NCBI GenBank assembly: GCA_025201765.1
Contig: MU623424.1
Span: forward strand, 96,184-160,183
Direction: 5' to 3'
Origin: Daldinia sp. FL1419
Taxonomy: Eukaryota; Ascomycota; Sordariomycetes; Xylariales; Hypoxylaceae
DNA length: 64,000 bases
In this document: positions 46,184-56,147 of the stretch, piece by piece
Position numbering within the stretch: the first letter of the stretch is position 1
Layout: each line of letters begins with the position of its first letter
Program-made: the position numbers and the translations under genes
Notes under the pieces: generated by a model
What the model was told of the DNA's origin: nothing
What the model saw: only the letters and a program-made list of their open reading frames with translations
The model's database searches: none

Positions 46184-47896
46184 TGCGATGAAAAAGTTGA
46201 CAGGTTGACGGGATTTAACCAAGTCAAGTATAAAATTTGTAGTTAGTTAGAGGTAATCTGCCGTAGGTATTTACCTTTATGCTTGAGTAATATTATGTAA
46301 GTGCTCATGAATTATACTCGAGATGGCTCAATGTACCTAAGGTACCTAATGAAAAGCTTAAAATATATGGAATATGTACCTACGTAATCCCATTATTTCC
46401 ACTGCTACCTAGGTACCTAGTACCTGATTCCTGCTTCCCTTCCATGTTCTTTTCCCTGTAGGTACGTACTAATCTTGTTTGTGTAGCCTCGCATTAGTCA
46501 GCTAACCCAACATGGAGGTATCCCCTCATTCTACACTAATTGCGTGAAGAAGAGGTCTGTGCACCAATGTTCCTTTTTTCCCTTCGATTTTAATGGCTAC
46601 TAACACACGCGAGTGCGATTATTTTATTTTATTACGTCTCCCTCCCAAATTCTTCCTGGCACGAGTCACGACTTCACGATTACACGAAACTGACACGTCC
46701 TTTTATGGTCGCCCTTTTCTTTGACGCGGCAATGCACTATTCCTAATCCCTACCTTTTAATTGAATTCCAATTTTGGCATCCTCGGGGTCTGGAACGGGG
46801 AATTAATAAAATAGTCGCGAGAGTAACCCTACGACTCTGTGAATTATCTGAAGAGTTGTCTCCAACGGGGAAGTGCATGCAAAAGGCGCGTCAATCTTGA
46901 TCTGATTGATCTGACCCGTGTCTTTTGCATTTCTACGTCTTTGCGTCTTTGCATCTTTGCATCTTTGCATCCTTGCGCATCTTTTTTACGTCTTGCTCGG
47001 CCAATCTTATCAGTAAAAAACCAACCCTCAACATCAGAAAAATTTATCCTATTTTTTATTTTCTCCGTTCTCTGCCAACTAGTTCCAAGGTATAGAATAC
47101 CTAGGTAAATTCTCTTATTACCATGACCTTCCAGTCACCGCCATAAATACCTGTCGTCATCTTATTATAGTCAGGTGCCCCAGCATCACATCACATCGTA
47201 CATTTACTACGTACCTAGGTAGGTACTCGTCCATACCCTACCACCTAATACTTGCCTATTTGCCTACGTGTACTTGCCTGTCTAACCTACTTAGGTACCT
47301 TACTTACCTAAGGTAACCTAAGCGTACCTTACCTCTTTGCCCACCTAAATGTAGGTAATTGTGCGGTGTTGGCGGCGTCACCTCGATCCTTCCAACATTG
47401 AAGATTCTTACTCTCCAAGCTCCGATTGTGTCGGAAGGTACATCGAGTGTACGTGACCTTTATATACCTTGCACTTCTCCACGAGCCATACGAATCGCAC
47501 AAATCACACAACCTCCGAGGTCCTTATTTTTTGTAGGTTTGTGGGACATACCTAGGTTAGGTAGAAATAAATTCAAGATAGCAAGAGCAGAAAAGAAAAA
47601 AAAAAAGCAACAACGGACGGGACGAGGAACGGATACCATCCTTAACGCTACCGGCGCATTTGAGTGTCCTCCCTTAACTCTGCATATTATTGCATATCTA
47701 TTATTATCGTTTATGTTCTGCCGATTCCGTCTTTAATACTTCCATACCTGCCTCTAACCTACCTACCTACCTATTGACGAGTCCCCCCTACCCCGTATTT
47801 TTCGCATATTTCGAATCCACTTCGACCCGCTACTATACATTAACTGGGTTTTTACCTCTATTCTATCTGCTTTATTATTGCTTGCTACTGCTACTG
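46184..47896. other. Divergent upstream region of the LYR and MBP1-like genes
   Basis: This 1.7-kb shared promoter region holds dense TACC/CTAGG repeats at 46333-46350, 46407-46424 and 47212-47340, and a TCTTTGCA-type octamer tandem at about 46935-46980. An A-rich run lies near 47590-47610. A 190-bp pyrimidine-rich leader (47690-47896) precedes the MBP1-like start, and small frames in it may act as upstream reading frames. No gene is supported. Confidence 0.55.
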
Positions 47897-50641
47897 ATGG
47901 CCTCGGCAACAACCGCAATCTCGCATCATTATCAACAGCTCGACATCCCACATACTACTACCGGACCAACTAATAACAATCTTCGACCTTCACCGAGTTC
48001 TCAACGCCAATCACAATCCTCTGTCTTGTCGTCGTCACAATTTCCGGCTGCTACTGAGAGAAACGGCGGCATAGGCGCTGCTGTAGACAGCGTCAAAATG
48101 TCGCAATCGCAACCTTCGTCGCAGCAGTCTTTTACCATGAGCCAGCCTCCACAACCGTATAGGCCGTTTTCCGATTCTAATATGAGATTGGGAAATGGCC
48201 ATGGTCATGAGCATGAAGCACCGCAAATATATTCTGTGAGTCGCCTTTTATCCTTCTCCCCTTAACAATATTAGCTTTGGCTTCCTTGCTCAACCTACTA
48301 ACGGTTCGCTCCTTAATATAGGCCGTTTATTCCGGTACAGACGTTTACGAGATGGAAGTTAATGGCGTCGCAGTTATGCGCCGCCGCGCAGATAGCTGGT
48401 TAAATGCTACTCAGATCCTTAAAGTTGCTAACATCGATAAGGGGAAGCGAACGAAGATTCTTGAAAAGGAAATTCAAACTGGCGAACATGAGAAAGTACA
48501 GGGAGGTTATGGAAAATACCAGGGTACCTGGATCAAATTTGAGCGAGGTGTTGAGGTATGCCGTCAATATGGGGTTGAAGAGCTGCTTCGTCCCCTTCTG
48601 ATCTATGACATGGGCCAGGATGGTGGCATCGCGGGCAGAGGGGACATAAATACTCCCACCAAGGAACAGGCCATGGCTGCGCAAAGAAAGCGTATGTATA
48701 GCGCCGGCAACGACGTCCGTTCCAATGGCTTATCCGGAACGTTCTTCAAGAATATCTCGAGTACTGCATCTAATGCTGTCGCTGCTATTAGCAAGGCTCG
48801 CTTTGATTCGCCCGGTCCGAGGGGCCGTAATGGACCGACAAGACCGCCTAGTTTTAGTCGGCAGTCTTCGATGCAGAATATCGACGATTTTCCAGGAAAT
48901 TCCCAGCAGAGCTTCGCCTCTGACTACGGCCAAAACGTAGATTCGGCATATTCGACCCAAAATACGCAGATTTTCAACGGTGACGAGCCGTCGCGGAAAC
49001 GTCAAAAGGTTATCACTCCTGCGGATAGTTTCGGATACGCATCGCATTCTATGGATATGTACGCCAACAACTTTCCTGGTTCACCTACGGAGCCGAATGA
49101 ATCTTTCCAATACTCTCAAGCTGGTATCGATGTACGCGAGAATGATGCCGTACCGCTTCCTCCCCTGCCGTTCGAGCTCTCTCCGGAGGCAGACCAGAAG
49201 CGCAACCTGCTGATGGGGCTCTTCCTGGATCCTAATGCCAACGCTTTGGACTACTCCCAGAACGAGGCCCTTCGGACGTTGTCATCCCTAGACCTGGACG
49301 CACCAATAGATGCTTCGAGTCACACTGCCCTTCACTGGGCTGCTACGTTAGCTCGGATACCCCTCCTACGAGCGTTGATATCAGCAGGCGCAAATCCTTA
49401 TCGGGTCAATGCTTCTGGTGAAACCGCTTTGATGAGAGCATCAGCCGTGACGAATAACTCGGACCAAGTTTCATTCCCCGAGTTGCTGGACGTGCTAGGC
49501 GATACCATCGATGTTCGAGACAACAAGGGCCGGACCGTATTGCACCATATCGCCGTTACAAGTGCTGTGAAGGGTAGGAGCCATTCCAGCAGATACTATC
49601 TAGAGAGCCTTCTGGAGTGGGTTGTGAGACAAGGGAGTGCGCCAAGTAGTCAAAATACGACAGCAAATGGTAATTCTGGCCAACCAAAAATGGGCATTGG
49701 CCGATTTATGAGCGAGATTGTGAATGCGCAAGATAAATCTGGTGATACTGCACTTAACATTGCGGCGCGCATTGGGAATAGGAGCATCATCTCACAGCTG
49801 CTCGAAGTAGGCGCGGATCCTGGCATTGCTAATAAGGCAGGCCTTAGACCAGTTGATTTCGGAGTAGGTGGTGATGTCGGGGAAGATGGGACTAATGGTG
49901 ATGCGCTTGTAGCTGAGAAGGCGAATATTGTTGGCAACTGTCAGAAGACTCGGGAGAGCAGTGCTGAGATCATTACCTGTAAGTTCTTAGAGATATCCGT
50001 ATCCGTATCCGTTTATGTGCTAACTCTAATTCATCTCAGCTATCACACACCTCCTTAACGAAACTTCTAATAGCTTCCAAACGGAACTTAAGAAGAAGCA
50101 ACAAGATGTTGATGTACTTCATATCTCTTTGCGAACAACATCTACCCAGTTGGGTGATGCGCGACGTCAATTGGAGACCTTACAAACAGCCGCCAAATCG
50201 CAATCCCTCGCGCGTCAGAAGATAAGCAATCTTAGTCGAGGCCGTGACGAGGAGCAAAAGCACTTAATGCGACTAGAGCAGAGTTATGGTCGTTTAGATG
50301 CAAATAGCTCTTGGGAGACAGAACTTAACGCAGCCTTGGAATCCGCGAACGGAGACGCGCCGGATGCGGCTCAGCTACCTAGTTCCGTGATCCTCCGTGC
50401 ACGCATACAAGCACTAAGGAATAGGAAAGATGCTATGAAGAAGAGCATAAGCTCGCTTAAGGGCCGCAGTAAAGATGTTGAGCTCAAATACCGACGTGTA
50501 GTAGCACTGTGTACCGGTGTGTCGGAGAGCGAAGTTGACGCTGTTGTAGACGGCTTATTACGCGCCGTAGAGAGCGAAAAGGGGGAGCTGGAGATCGGCC
50601 GCATACGGCGGTTTCTTGGCGGTGTCGACGGGGTACATTGA
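47897..50641 (+). CDS. mbp1: MBP1/Swi4-type APSES transcription factor with ankyrin repeats
   Basis: Three exons, 47897..48235, 48322..49978 and 50040..50641, give 865 residues in frame. The APSES/KilA-N DNA-binding domain lies at about 118-205 (YEMEVNGVAVMRRRADSWLNATQILK then YQGTWIKFERGVEVCRQYGV). Splicing intron 1 joins AVYSGTDVYE to it. The central ankyrin repeats are at about 440-490 (HTALHWAATLARIPLLRALI), 515-530 (GRTVLHHIAV) and 580-630 (GDTALNIAARIGNRSIISQLLEVGAD). The C-terminal third is a coiled coil (LNETSNSFQTELKKKQQDV onwards) that would bind a Swi6-type partner. In yeasts this family forms MBF/SBF, which turns on G1/S genes from MCB elements. The Gln/Ser-rich N-terminal tail of about 110 residues is longer than in yeast. 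Confidence 0.93.
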
Positions 50642-51242
50642 TGGGTTTGTATGGTGTAAAGGGTCTTGGCGTAGGGAATTTTGCGATTTGGGTCTTCTAT
50701 GATGCATGGCAGTGTTGGATTTTGTACGTCTTCGATACCAAGACCGCGTGCTAGCCATTAATGGGCGGCCGTTGGCGGGTTTAGAGGGGGGTGTCATGAT
50801 TTCACGTCTAGCATCATTTCGCGGCTAGCTGTATATACATGCTTTGCACTACGAGTTGCAAGCGAGAAGCCGAGTTTTCAGACGTACATAGGATACAATG
50901 AGGCTTTCGTCCTGATACATTATATCCTGTAATTGTTACTTATTTGAGGAAAACCCGGTCAGCCCTTTGGATGATATTGTGATGTATGTTCTCAAATTGT
51001 TCCCCTTGAAGCACAGTAAATAAGGAGGTATGGCAGGCTAGATAGGTAGGTAGATACCCGAGTTGGGGGACCAATGAGTTCTTGTCTATTTTGCTTTAAT
51101 TTCTTGCTAATGCTAAGTATATCAATGGGTATCATTAACTATCCATGTCCTCGTAAGCTATTTCTTTTCTTAAATATCTTTGCCATTAGGGTATCCTTGG
51201 CTTCTGATATTGTATGTTACACTTTGTGCCCTTTTTTATGTC
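50642..51242. other. Convergent 3' spacer
   Basis: These 601 bp lie between the MBP1-like stop and the stop of the minus-strand kinetochore gene. The sequence is AT-leaning and T-rich near 51090-51210, with a small TAGGTAGG repeat near 51040. Nothing else is seen. Confidence 0.55.
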
Positions 51243-52751
51243 CTACCGCTGTACTGTCATCTTTGACGCTGCCTCGAAGGTCCAATTAGACGTTACCCGG
51301 GCTCTTCTCACCAACCCGCGCACTAGTTTCCATGCAGATGATTCCTGCCCCTCCTCGTCGCTGCTATATCCACGAGATGGTGCGAATACTTTTAGCCTTC
51401 CCTCGGATAATGCGAATCCTTCGCACGCGACCCGTTGCACGCGAACGCCCGGGTGGAACATATCTAGGCCAAAATGATGCCACATATACGCAGCCAGGGC
51501 ATCGGTAAAGGGTTGCTCGATAACCTTCTCTTCTCTCTCAGTGTTACCTTGGTATTGCTTGCGCCATGCCCACCCCTCTTCATCTTTGCCGCCTGCAAGC
51601 TTCCGGCGGCGCTCCCTCTGTTGGTCATCTGATAGCGTGGTGCTTGCGTTGGGTTTCCTCTTCCTCACTATTGCGGCTGCGGACCCACGGCCAAGTTTTT
51701 CGCCTACGCGGAGGAAGCGGTACGTGTCCGCGGCAGGAATGGCGACGTCGATCGCTTTTACGGCCAGGGGAGGTTGGTCTTGTTTCTGGTCCTGCTCTTG
51801 CTCATTTATACTGCTGGGTTCATTCCCGTTGTCCTGTAGCTTTGACTCGTATGGCTCGATATGAAAGCCGAGTGTTATAAGTACATTTTTGCCTGACACT
51901 CGCGCATTTCCCTTAGAATGGTTGTCGGACAACCAGGCTTCCCAGCTACTCACCAACGTCTGTGTGCCTAACGCAAGGGGGCTAATACGGCAGTCAAAGG
52001 TGCTAGAGAGAAATTCAACGAGAACGGATTTGAGAGGCGCAGGCATTCGGAATAGGAGCAGCGGTAAGTGTAAGAATGCGGCTCGGCCCTCTTCTCTTAG
52101 TTTGGAGCTGCCATTATCGTCCGACTGCCACGTCCAAGAGGAATGATGTACATCATCCGAAACATTTTCATCTATAGAAAGGTCGGATAAGAGTAGGGCG
52201 CTAAACCTAGCATTCTCGTATCTCAACTCGACTGATAGTATCTGTTGTTTTCCTCCTTGTACCCCCTCGTCGGTTTCGTGGGCGACATTCCCCAACTCTA
52301 CGCTACCTTGCCGTCGACTGCCTTCTCCAAGTATCCTCTCGGCATCGATCCAGCGCCAGTCTACGGCGTATAGGGCGCCTGTACGTCCTAATACCGTGTC
52401 GCTATCCAGCCCGACCTGAACACCACGCACTACATCGCCGACGAGGGTATCTCGTAGACGCTTGGATAGGAGTTGTAAGCGGGCAGGCGTTAAACCTTGC
52501 TTTCCCACGTAGAGAGGCGACACGCGATATGTAGTGAACGTAGTATTGAGGAAGCGTGGTGGTTCCGAATCGTCGTGAGATAAGTCGGCACTAGGCGAAG
52601 TAGGAGAAGCAGGCTCGGCATCAGAACCTGGACCTGGACCTGGACCTGGACCTGGACTGGACGGAGGCGAGGGCGAAGGCAAAGGCGAAGGTGAGGCGGG
52701 ACCCGCGGGTGGCTCTTCTGCCTCTTCATTCTTTCGTTTTCGCGGAGGCAT
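51243..52751 (-). CDS. Kinetochore protein Fta1/CENP-L-like
   Basis: This single-exon gene encodes 502 residues, starting at the ATG at 52751 (MPPRKRKNEE), because the upstream in-frame codon is TTG. After a Pro/Ser/Gly-rich head, the segment FLNTTFTTYRVSPLYVGKQG, then LTPARLQLLSKRLRDTLVGD, closely resembles the Fta1 (Sim4 complex)/CENP-L family. This is a constitutive centromere-associated network subunit that pairs with CENP-N/Mis15. Later parts (LPLLLFRMPAPLKSVLVEFL, TDALAAYMWHHFGLDMFHPGV) fit the same fold. The head contains a GPGPGPGPG run made by a CCTGGA hexamer microsatellite at about 52626-52658, which may vary in length between strains. The family call is from recognition of sequence pattern, not from a search. 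Confidence 0.78.
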   Translation of the reverse strand: MPPRKRKNEEAEEPPAGPASPSPLPSPSPPSSPGPGPGPGPGSDAEPASPTSPSADLSHDDSEPPRFLNTTFTTYRVSPLYVGKQGLTPARLQLLSKRLRDTLVGDVVRGVQVGLDSDTVLGRTGALYAVDWRWIDAERILGEGSRRQGSVELGNVAHETDEGVQGGKQQILSVELRYENARFSALLLSDLSIDENVSDDVHHSSWTWQSDDNGSSKLREEGRAAFLHLPLLLFRMPAPLKSVLVEFLSSTFDCRISPLALGTQTLVSSWEAWLSDNHSKGNARVSGKNVLITLGFHIEPYESKLQDNGNEPSSINEQEQDQKQDQPPLAVKAIDVAIPAADTYRFLRVGEKLGRGSAAAIVRKRKPNASTTLSDDQQRERRRKLAGGKDEEGWAWRKQYQGNTEREEKVIEQPFTDALAAYMWHHFGLDMFHPGVRVQRVACEGFALSEGRLKVFAPSRGYSSDEEGQESSAWKLVRGLVRRARVTSNWTFEAASKMTVQR

Positions 52752-53186
52752 TATACATCTATCTAAAAACGGAATATTTTTCAAATCTGGACTGGTAAAA
52801 ATCGATTTCGATCAAGGGTGATGTTGAATGACGATGGTGAACATTCGTCGCGTCCGCTAATCGCGTCTGAATAAAAGCTCGGCGTTAAACTAAATTTTGA
52901 AATGATAACAGAATTGAAAAGATTAATAAATCAATTGGCGCGCGTACAGATGATAATTATGCGTCATCAAATTTAGTAGGTACTACGGAGGCCCATATGT
53001 GACACTTTGCCAAAATCAGGATTTTGGGCTGAAAAGGGTAATATTATGTTTGAGGCGCGCACGAGCCATCTTTTTTGGGTACTAAACCTAAAATATAGGA
53101 TACATATGTATTATTTGAGTGTATTTATGCATATAAAGAGGATTTTACACAGCATATTTTCATTTTGACGTGCTATTATTCTTATT

Positions 53187-53380
53187 TGGTATGATTTGAT
53201 TTGAATACCTAGGTATGGTTGAATGAGTATGGTTGAATAAGTATGGTTTGAATACCTGTTTAGGTATGGTTGAATAGATATGGTTGAATAGATATGGTTG
53301 AATAGGTATGATTTGAATAGGTATGGTTTGAATGGCTAGGTAAGTATGATTTGAATAGCTAGGTATGGGTTGAATAGGTA
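53187..53380. repeat. Minisatellite of GGTATGGTTGAATA-type units
   Basis: About a dozen imperfect tandem copies of a 13-18 bp unit (GGTATGGTTGAATA, with variants GGTATGATTTGAATA and insertions of CTAGGTA) lie inside the inverted-repeat element. Unit length varies, so it is not a CRISPR array. Confidence 0.8.
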
Positions 53381-53445
53381 GCTATGATAGATCATACGTA
53401 CTTAAGTATCTAAGGCATCTCGTATCGTGGTGTTTGCAATTCTAT

Positions 53446-53527
53446 TCATGAGGCTATTCGCACGCTATTCGCACGCTATTCGTGAGGGTATTCGTGAGGG
53501 TATTCGTGAGGGTATTCGCACGTGAGA
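53446..53527. repeat. Minisatellite of GCTATTCGCAC / GTATTCGTGAGG units
   Basis: Six to seven tandem copies of an 11-12 bp unit lie here. The first copies read GCTATTCGCAC and later copies GTATTCGTGAGG. They lie within the inverted-repeat element. Confidence 0.78.
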
Positions 53528-53563
53528 GCATATACGTTTGTACGTATTTACTTAATCCTAATA

Positions 53564-53640
53564 TTATAATTCAAAATACCATAATTCAAGATACCATAAT
53601 ACCATAACTCAAGACACCATAATACCATAATTCAAGATAT
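53564..53640. repeat. ATACCATAATTCAAG tandem repeat
   Basis: Imperfect tandem copies of a roughly 8-18 bp unit (ATACCATAATTCAAG, ATACCATA) lie immediately before the poly-G and gap region. This is the third minisatellite inside the same element. Confidence 0.72.
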
Positions 53641-53721
53641 ATATTTATAGTTTCAAATAGTAATATTGTATATGTTTATATAATTGTGTTTTGGTTGTTG
53701 TTGTTTGTTTGGTTGGTTTTT

Positions 53722-53904
53722 GGGGGGGGGGGGGGGGGGGATAAGTGCAAATGCCCAAAATTACAAAAAAAATACCAACCCAAAAAAAATTTATTTTAAA
53801 AAAAATTTANNNNNNNNNNCTGCTTCTTCTCGGGTGTCGGGTGTCTGGCGGTGGGGTGGGCGGGCGCGGGGGGGGCCCCCCCCCCCCCATAAGTGCAAAT
53901 GCCC
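53722..53904. other. Assembly gap (10 N) with poly-G/poly-C flanks and a duplicated 16-mer
   Basis: Ten N bases occupy 53810-53819. On the left a G19 tract (53722-53740) is followed by ATAAGTGCAAATGCCC at 53741-53756. On the right a G6C13-type tract is followed by the identical 16-mer at 53889-53904. The duplicated anchor next to homopolymers suggests the same locus was assembled twice and joined badly. Sequence between about 53757 and 53888 should not be trusted. Confidence 0.8.
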
Positions 53905-54147
53905 TCATGTACAATATACTTACCTACCTATTCGAATTTTATTTTAACAATACGTTATCCATTTTATTAATAAATATAGTTTATTAAATAATTATCAAAG
54001 ATATACTTATTTAAACCATATAAAACGCGAGTACTGATTATTAAATTTAAAATATTAGCTAATAAAATCAAAGCTACGCTTTTCTAAATTGGGTTTAGTC
54101 GCCTCAAAATTTTGATTTTGGCAAAGTCGTACATATAGGCCTCCATA

Positions 54148-54590
54148 GGTACCTAAGTACTAAACGTTGGTACTGAATTCATGTGATTAATATTTCTCCA
54201 GGTTAAATTCGCATCGCAGCAGGATTAATAAGGGGCCTGTACAGTATTGTACATAGGTAGGTACCCTATAGGTACTAACCTCTTCCTCCTACCTAACGGG
54301 CATGTATTGTACAAATGTACCTAAGTATGTAACTTCGGGCTTTGCGTCCCGACTCTCGTCATCTTTCCATCTTCAACGTACCATACACATACACATAATG
54401 GATGGATGCATACGATAATATTATTCCATACATACATACCTAAAAATTTATATCTTTATTTATATGTTTTTTTGCATCGTATTTCTAAGCGTCATATAAG
54501 GCTTCAGGGTACGGAATCAATCAGCTTCTCACGTCCTTCATGAATTGGTGATTATCTACAGTACAGGGCCGTCGGTCATGTTAAACATCG
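54148..54590. other. Upstream region of the 2EXR gene
   Basis: These 443 bp carry a TACC/CTAGG repeat around 54150-54165 and 54255-54300 and CATACATA repeats near 54380-54440. No gene is seen. Confidence 0.55.
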
Positions 54591-55721
54591 ATGGCACCAA
54601 TCGAGAGCAGCAACCTATACGACCAAATCACATCATCTATGAGTGAGATGGGGTCCGAATCTCCGGAACCACTTGGTCCTCGTCCCGTTTTCACCAAATT
54701 CCCCGAGCTCCCACCCGAGTTGCGTCATACGATCTGGCGCATGGCGCTTCCTATACCGGGCATCAATTTCTTCAACGTTCATTGCATACCCAACGATCAT
54801 CCCGGCACCAACAGAAGTACCTCACCTTCTTGGCTATACTTGGATCTGCGACGCTTATCTATCGATGACGATGACGAAGTAGTCTCTCGGTACGACCCTT
54901 CGGCGTGGCAGGCTCGAGAGGTATTACGGCGCGTGTGTCGAGAAGCTCGCGATATATGTGCTTTTTCTCCAGCCGAGACCGCCACCATCACACTAACGCG
55001 CCCTCGGCGTGGTTTATTCGTAAGGGCAGCCGATGGTCAGCTACGGGAATTGGCCCCGTTACGTCGACTCTCCAACCCCCCTTTGGGACAATCCGACGAA
55101 GCCGATTACCTAGAACCGTTAGAACGCCGGATGGTACAAGTCCACGTTGACGACGTGCTATGTCTCTCGATCGAAAACTGCAGCTTCAACCTCCCGTTTG
55201 AGGAGACACCCGTAGCTAATGGTGGTGGCTTTGTTGGCGAGACATTTCCTTACGGCAATGGCTTGCCGGATGATGACGAAGATGATTTGGGTTGGACTTA
55301 CGACCCACAACTGACGCCTCTCCTCCCGGCCGCTATCAAGAGATCCAGAATATGCGTCGAGATGGCTCGCGGCGGTCGAATTGCTCTTCAAGTAGCTGAT
55401 GAGGTACTCCGAGATATGTTATCGTATTCCCAAAACCGAAATATGAAGCCGTGGGAGATGCTACACCAAGTACCTTTGGTCATGTTTGATGCGTTGAAAC
55501 AGGAGCTAGGTCAACGCCGTATCGAAGAGCTTACTCCTTGGGATGAGGTGTTTTGGGATCGCTACGGAGACCGCTACGTCGCGCTCCCGTGGAGCTCAGC
55601 AGATCTATGTGCCGATTACAAGCTCACCAAAGTGTGGCCCGAGGTCAACGATATTCGGGTTCGATACCTAAGGTCCGCGATGCTGCAGTCGCCAAAGAGG
55701 CCTACTAATCGACCGCTTTAA
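54591..55721 (+). CDS. 2EXR domain protein
   Basis: This single-exon gene encodes 376 residues. FTKFPELPPELRHTIWRMAL at about 34-53 is the hallmark start of the fungal 2EXR domain. It continues through VLRRVCREARDICAFSPAET near 110-128 and RGLFVRAADGQL. The domain is widespread and often multicopy in Pezizomycotina, and its biochemical role is not established. There is no signal peptide or membrane segment. An acidic patch (PDDDEDDLGW) lies near 225. The C-terminal half (PLVMFDALKQELG onward) is typical of longer 2EXR proteins. Confidence 0.85.
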   Translation: MAPIESSNLYDQITSSMSEMGSESPEPLGPRPVFTKFPELPPELRHTIWRMALPIPGINFFNVHCIPNDHPGTNRSTSPSWLYLDLRRLSIDDDDEVVSRYDPSAWQAREVLRRVCREARDICAFSPAETATITLTRPRRGLFVRAADGQLRELAPLRRLSNPPLGQSDEADYLEPLERRMVQVHVDDVLCLSIENCSFNLPFEETPVANGGGFVGETFPYGNGLPDDDEDDLGWTYDPQLTPLLPAAIKRSRICVEMARGGRIALQVADEVLRDMLSYSQNRNMKPWEMLHQVPLVMFDALKQELGQRRIEELTPWDEVFWDRYGDRYVALPWSSADLCADYKLTKVWPEVNDIRVRYLRSAMLQSPKRPTNRPL

Positions 55722-56147
55722 TATATTCAACTTTCGCTATGCGGCGGTGTTAATAGATGTCACTCACGTACGAACAAAAGATGTAATTTTGTATAGTGAG
55801 AAGATTCGAACGGTAAGGCTCTTCACTTCACCATTATGCGGTAGATTTCATAGTGATTTAGTCAGGTTTATTTCACCCATATAGAATACGAGTATACACA
55901 GAGTTTCAGTGAATGAAACCAAGGGGAAAACGGCCCTAGACGCGTTATGTTCATTCAAAAATAACAGTACTTTCGTAGATAGATACGAGGCAGCCCTCAT
56001 CCCAACCAACTCCATGCCAATGCAATAACTCAAATTCGCCCACAAAAGAAGCCGTGCTTTCATGCGTAGTCCTAGGTGCTAAGCGTCAACAGGAGGTAGC
56101 TATACTCTCTTCTTGATTACGAAGGTTTGATCCAAGTTTATGATACT
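55722..56147. other. Convergent 3' spacer
   Basis: These 426 bp lie between the 2EXR stop and the Pep7 stop. No recognisable feature is present. A minus-strand 71-codon frame at 55848-56063 lacks any known motif. Confidence 0.55.

Larger units (their letters stand above)
52984..54147. mobile_element. Short inverted-repeat element (MITE-like) with AT-rich interior
   Basis: The two ends form an imperfect inverted repeat of about 45 bp. The left end begins TACGGAGGCCCATATGT and the right end, read in reverse complement, begins TATGGAGGCCTATATGT. Both continue into CTTTGCCAAAATCA. Most mismatches are C/T or G/A changes. TA at both outer ends suits a Tc1/mariner-type target duplication. The interior (1.07 kb) has no coding capacity, is AT-rich and carries three minisatellites and an assembly gap. 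It is best read as a non-autonomous DNA transposon or decayed relic between the Fta1-like and 2EXR genes. Confidence 0.68.

Noticed and set aside
53187..53640. Tandem arrays considered as a CRISPR-like repeat
   Set aside because: Units vary in length, there are no constant-length spacers, and the genome is eukaryotic.
53684..53987. Frames running through the N gap
   Set aside because: They exist only because Ns and poly-G/poly-C tracts lack stops.
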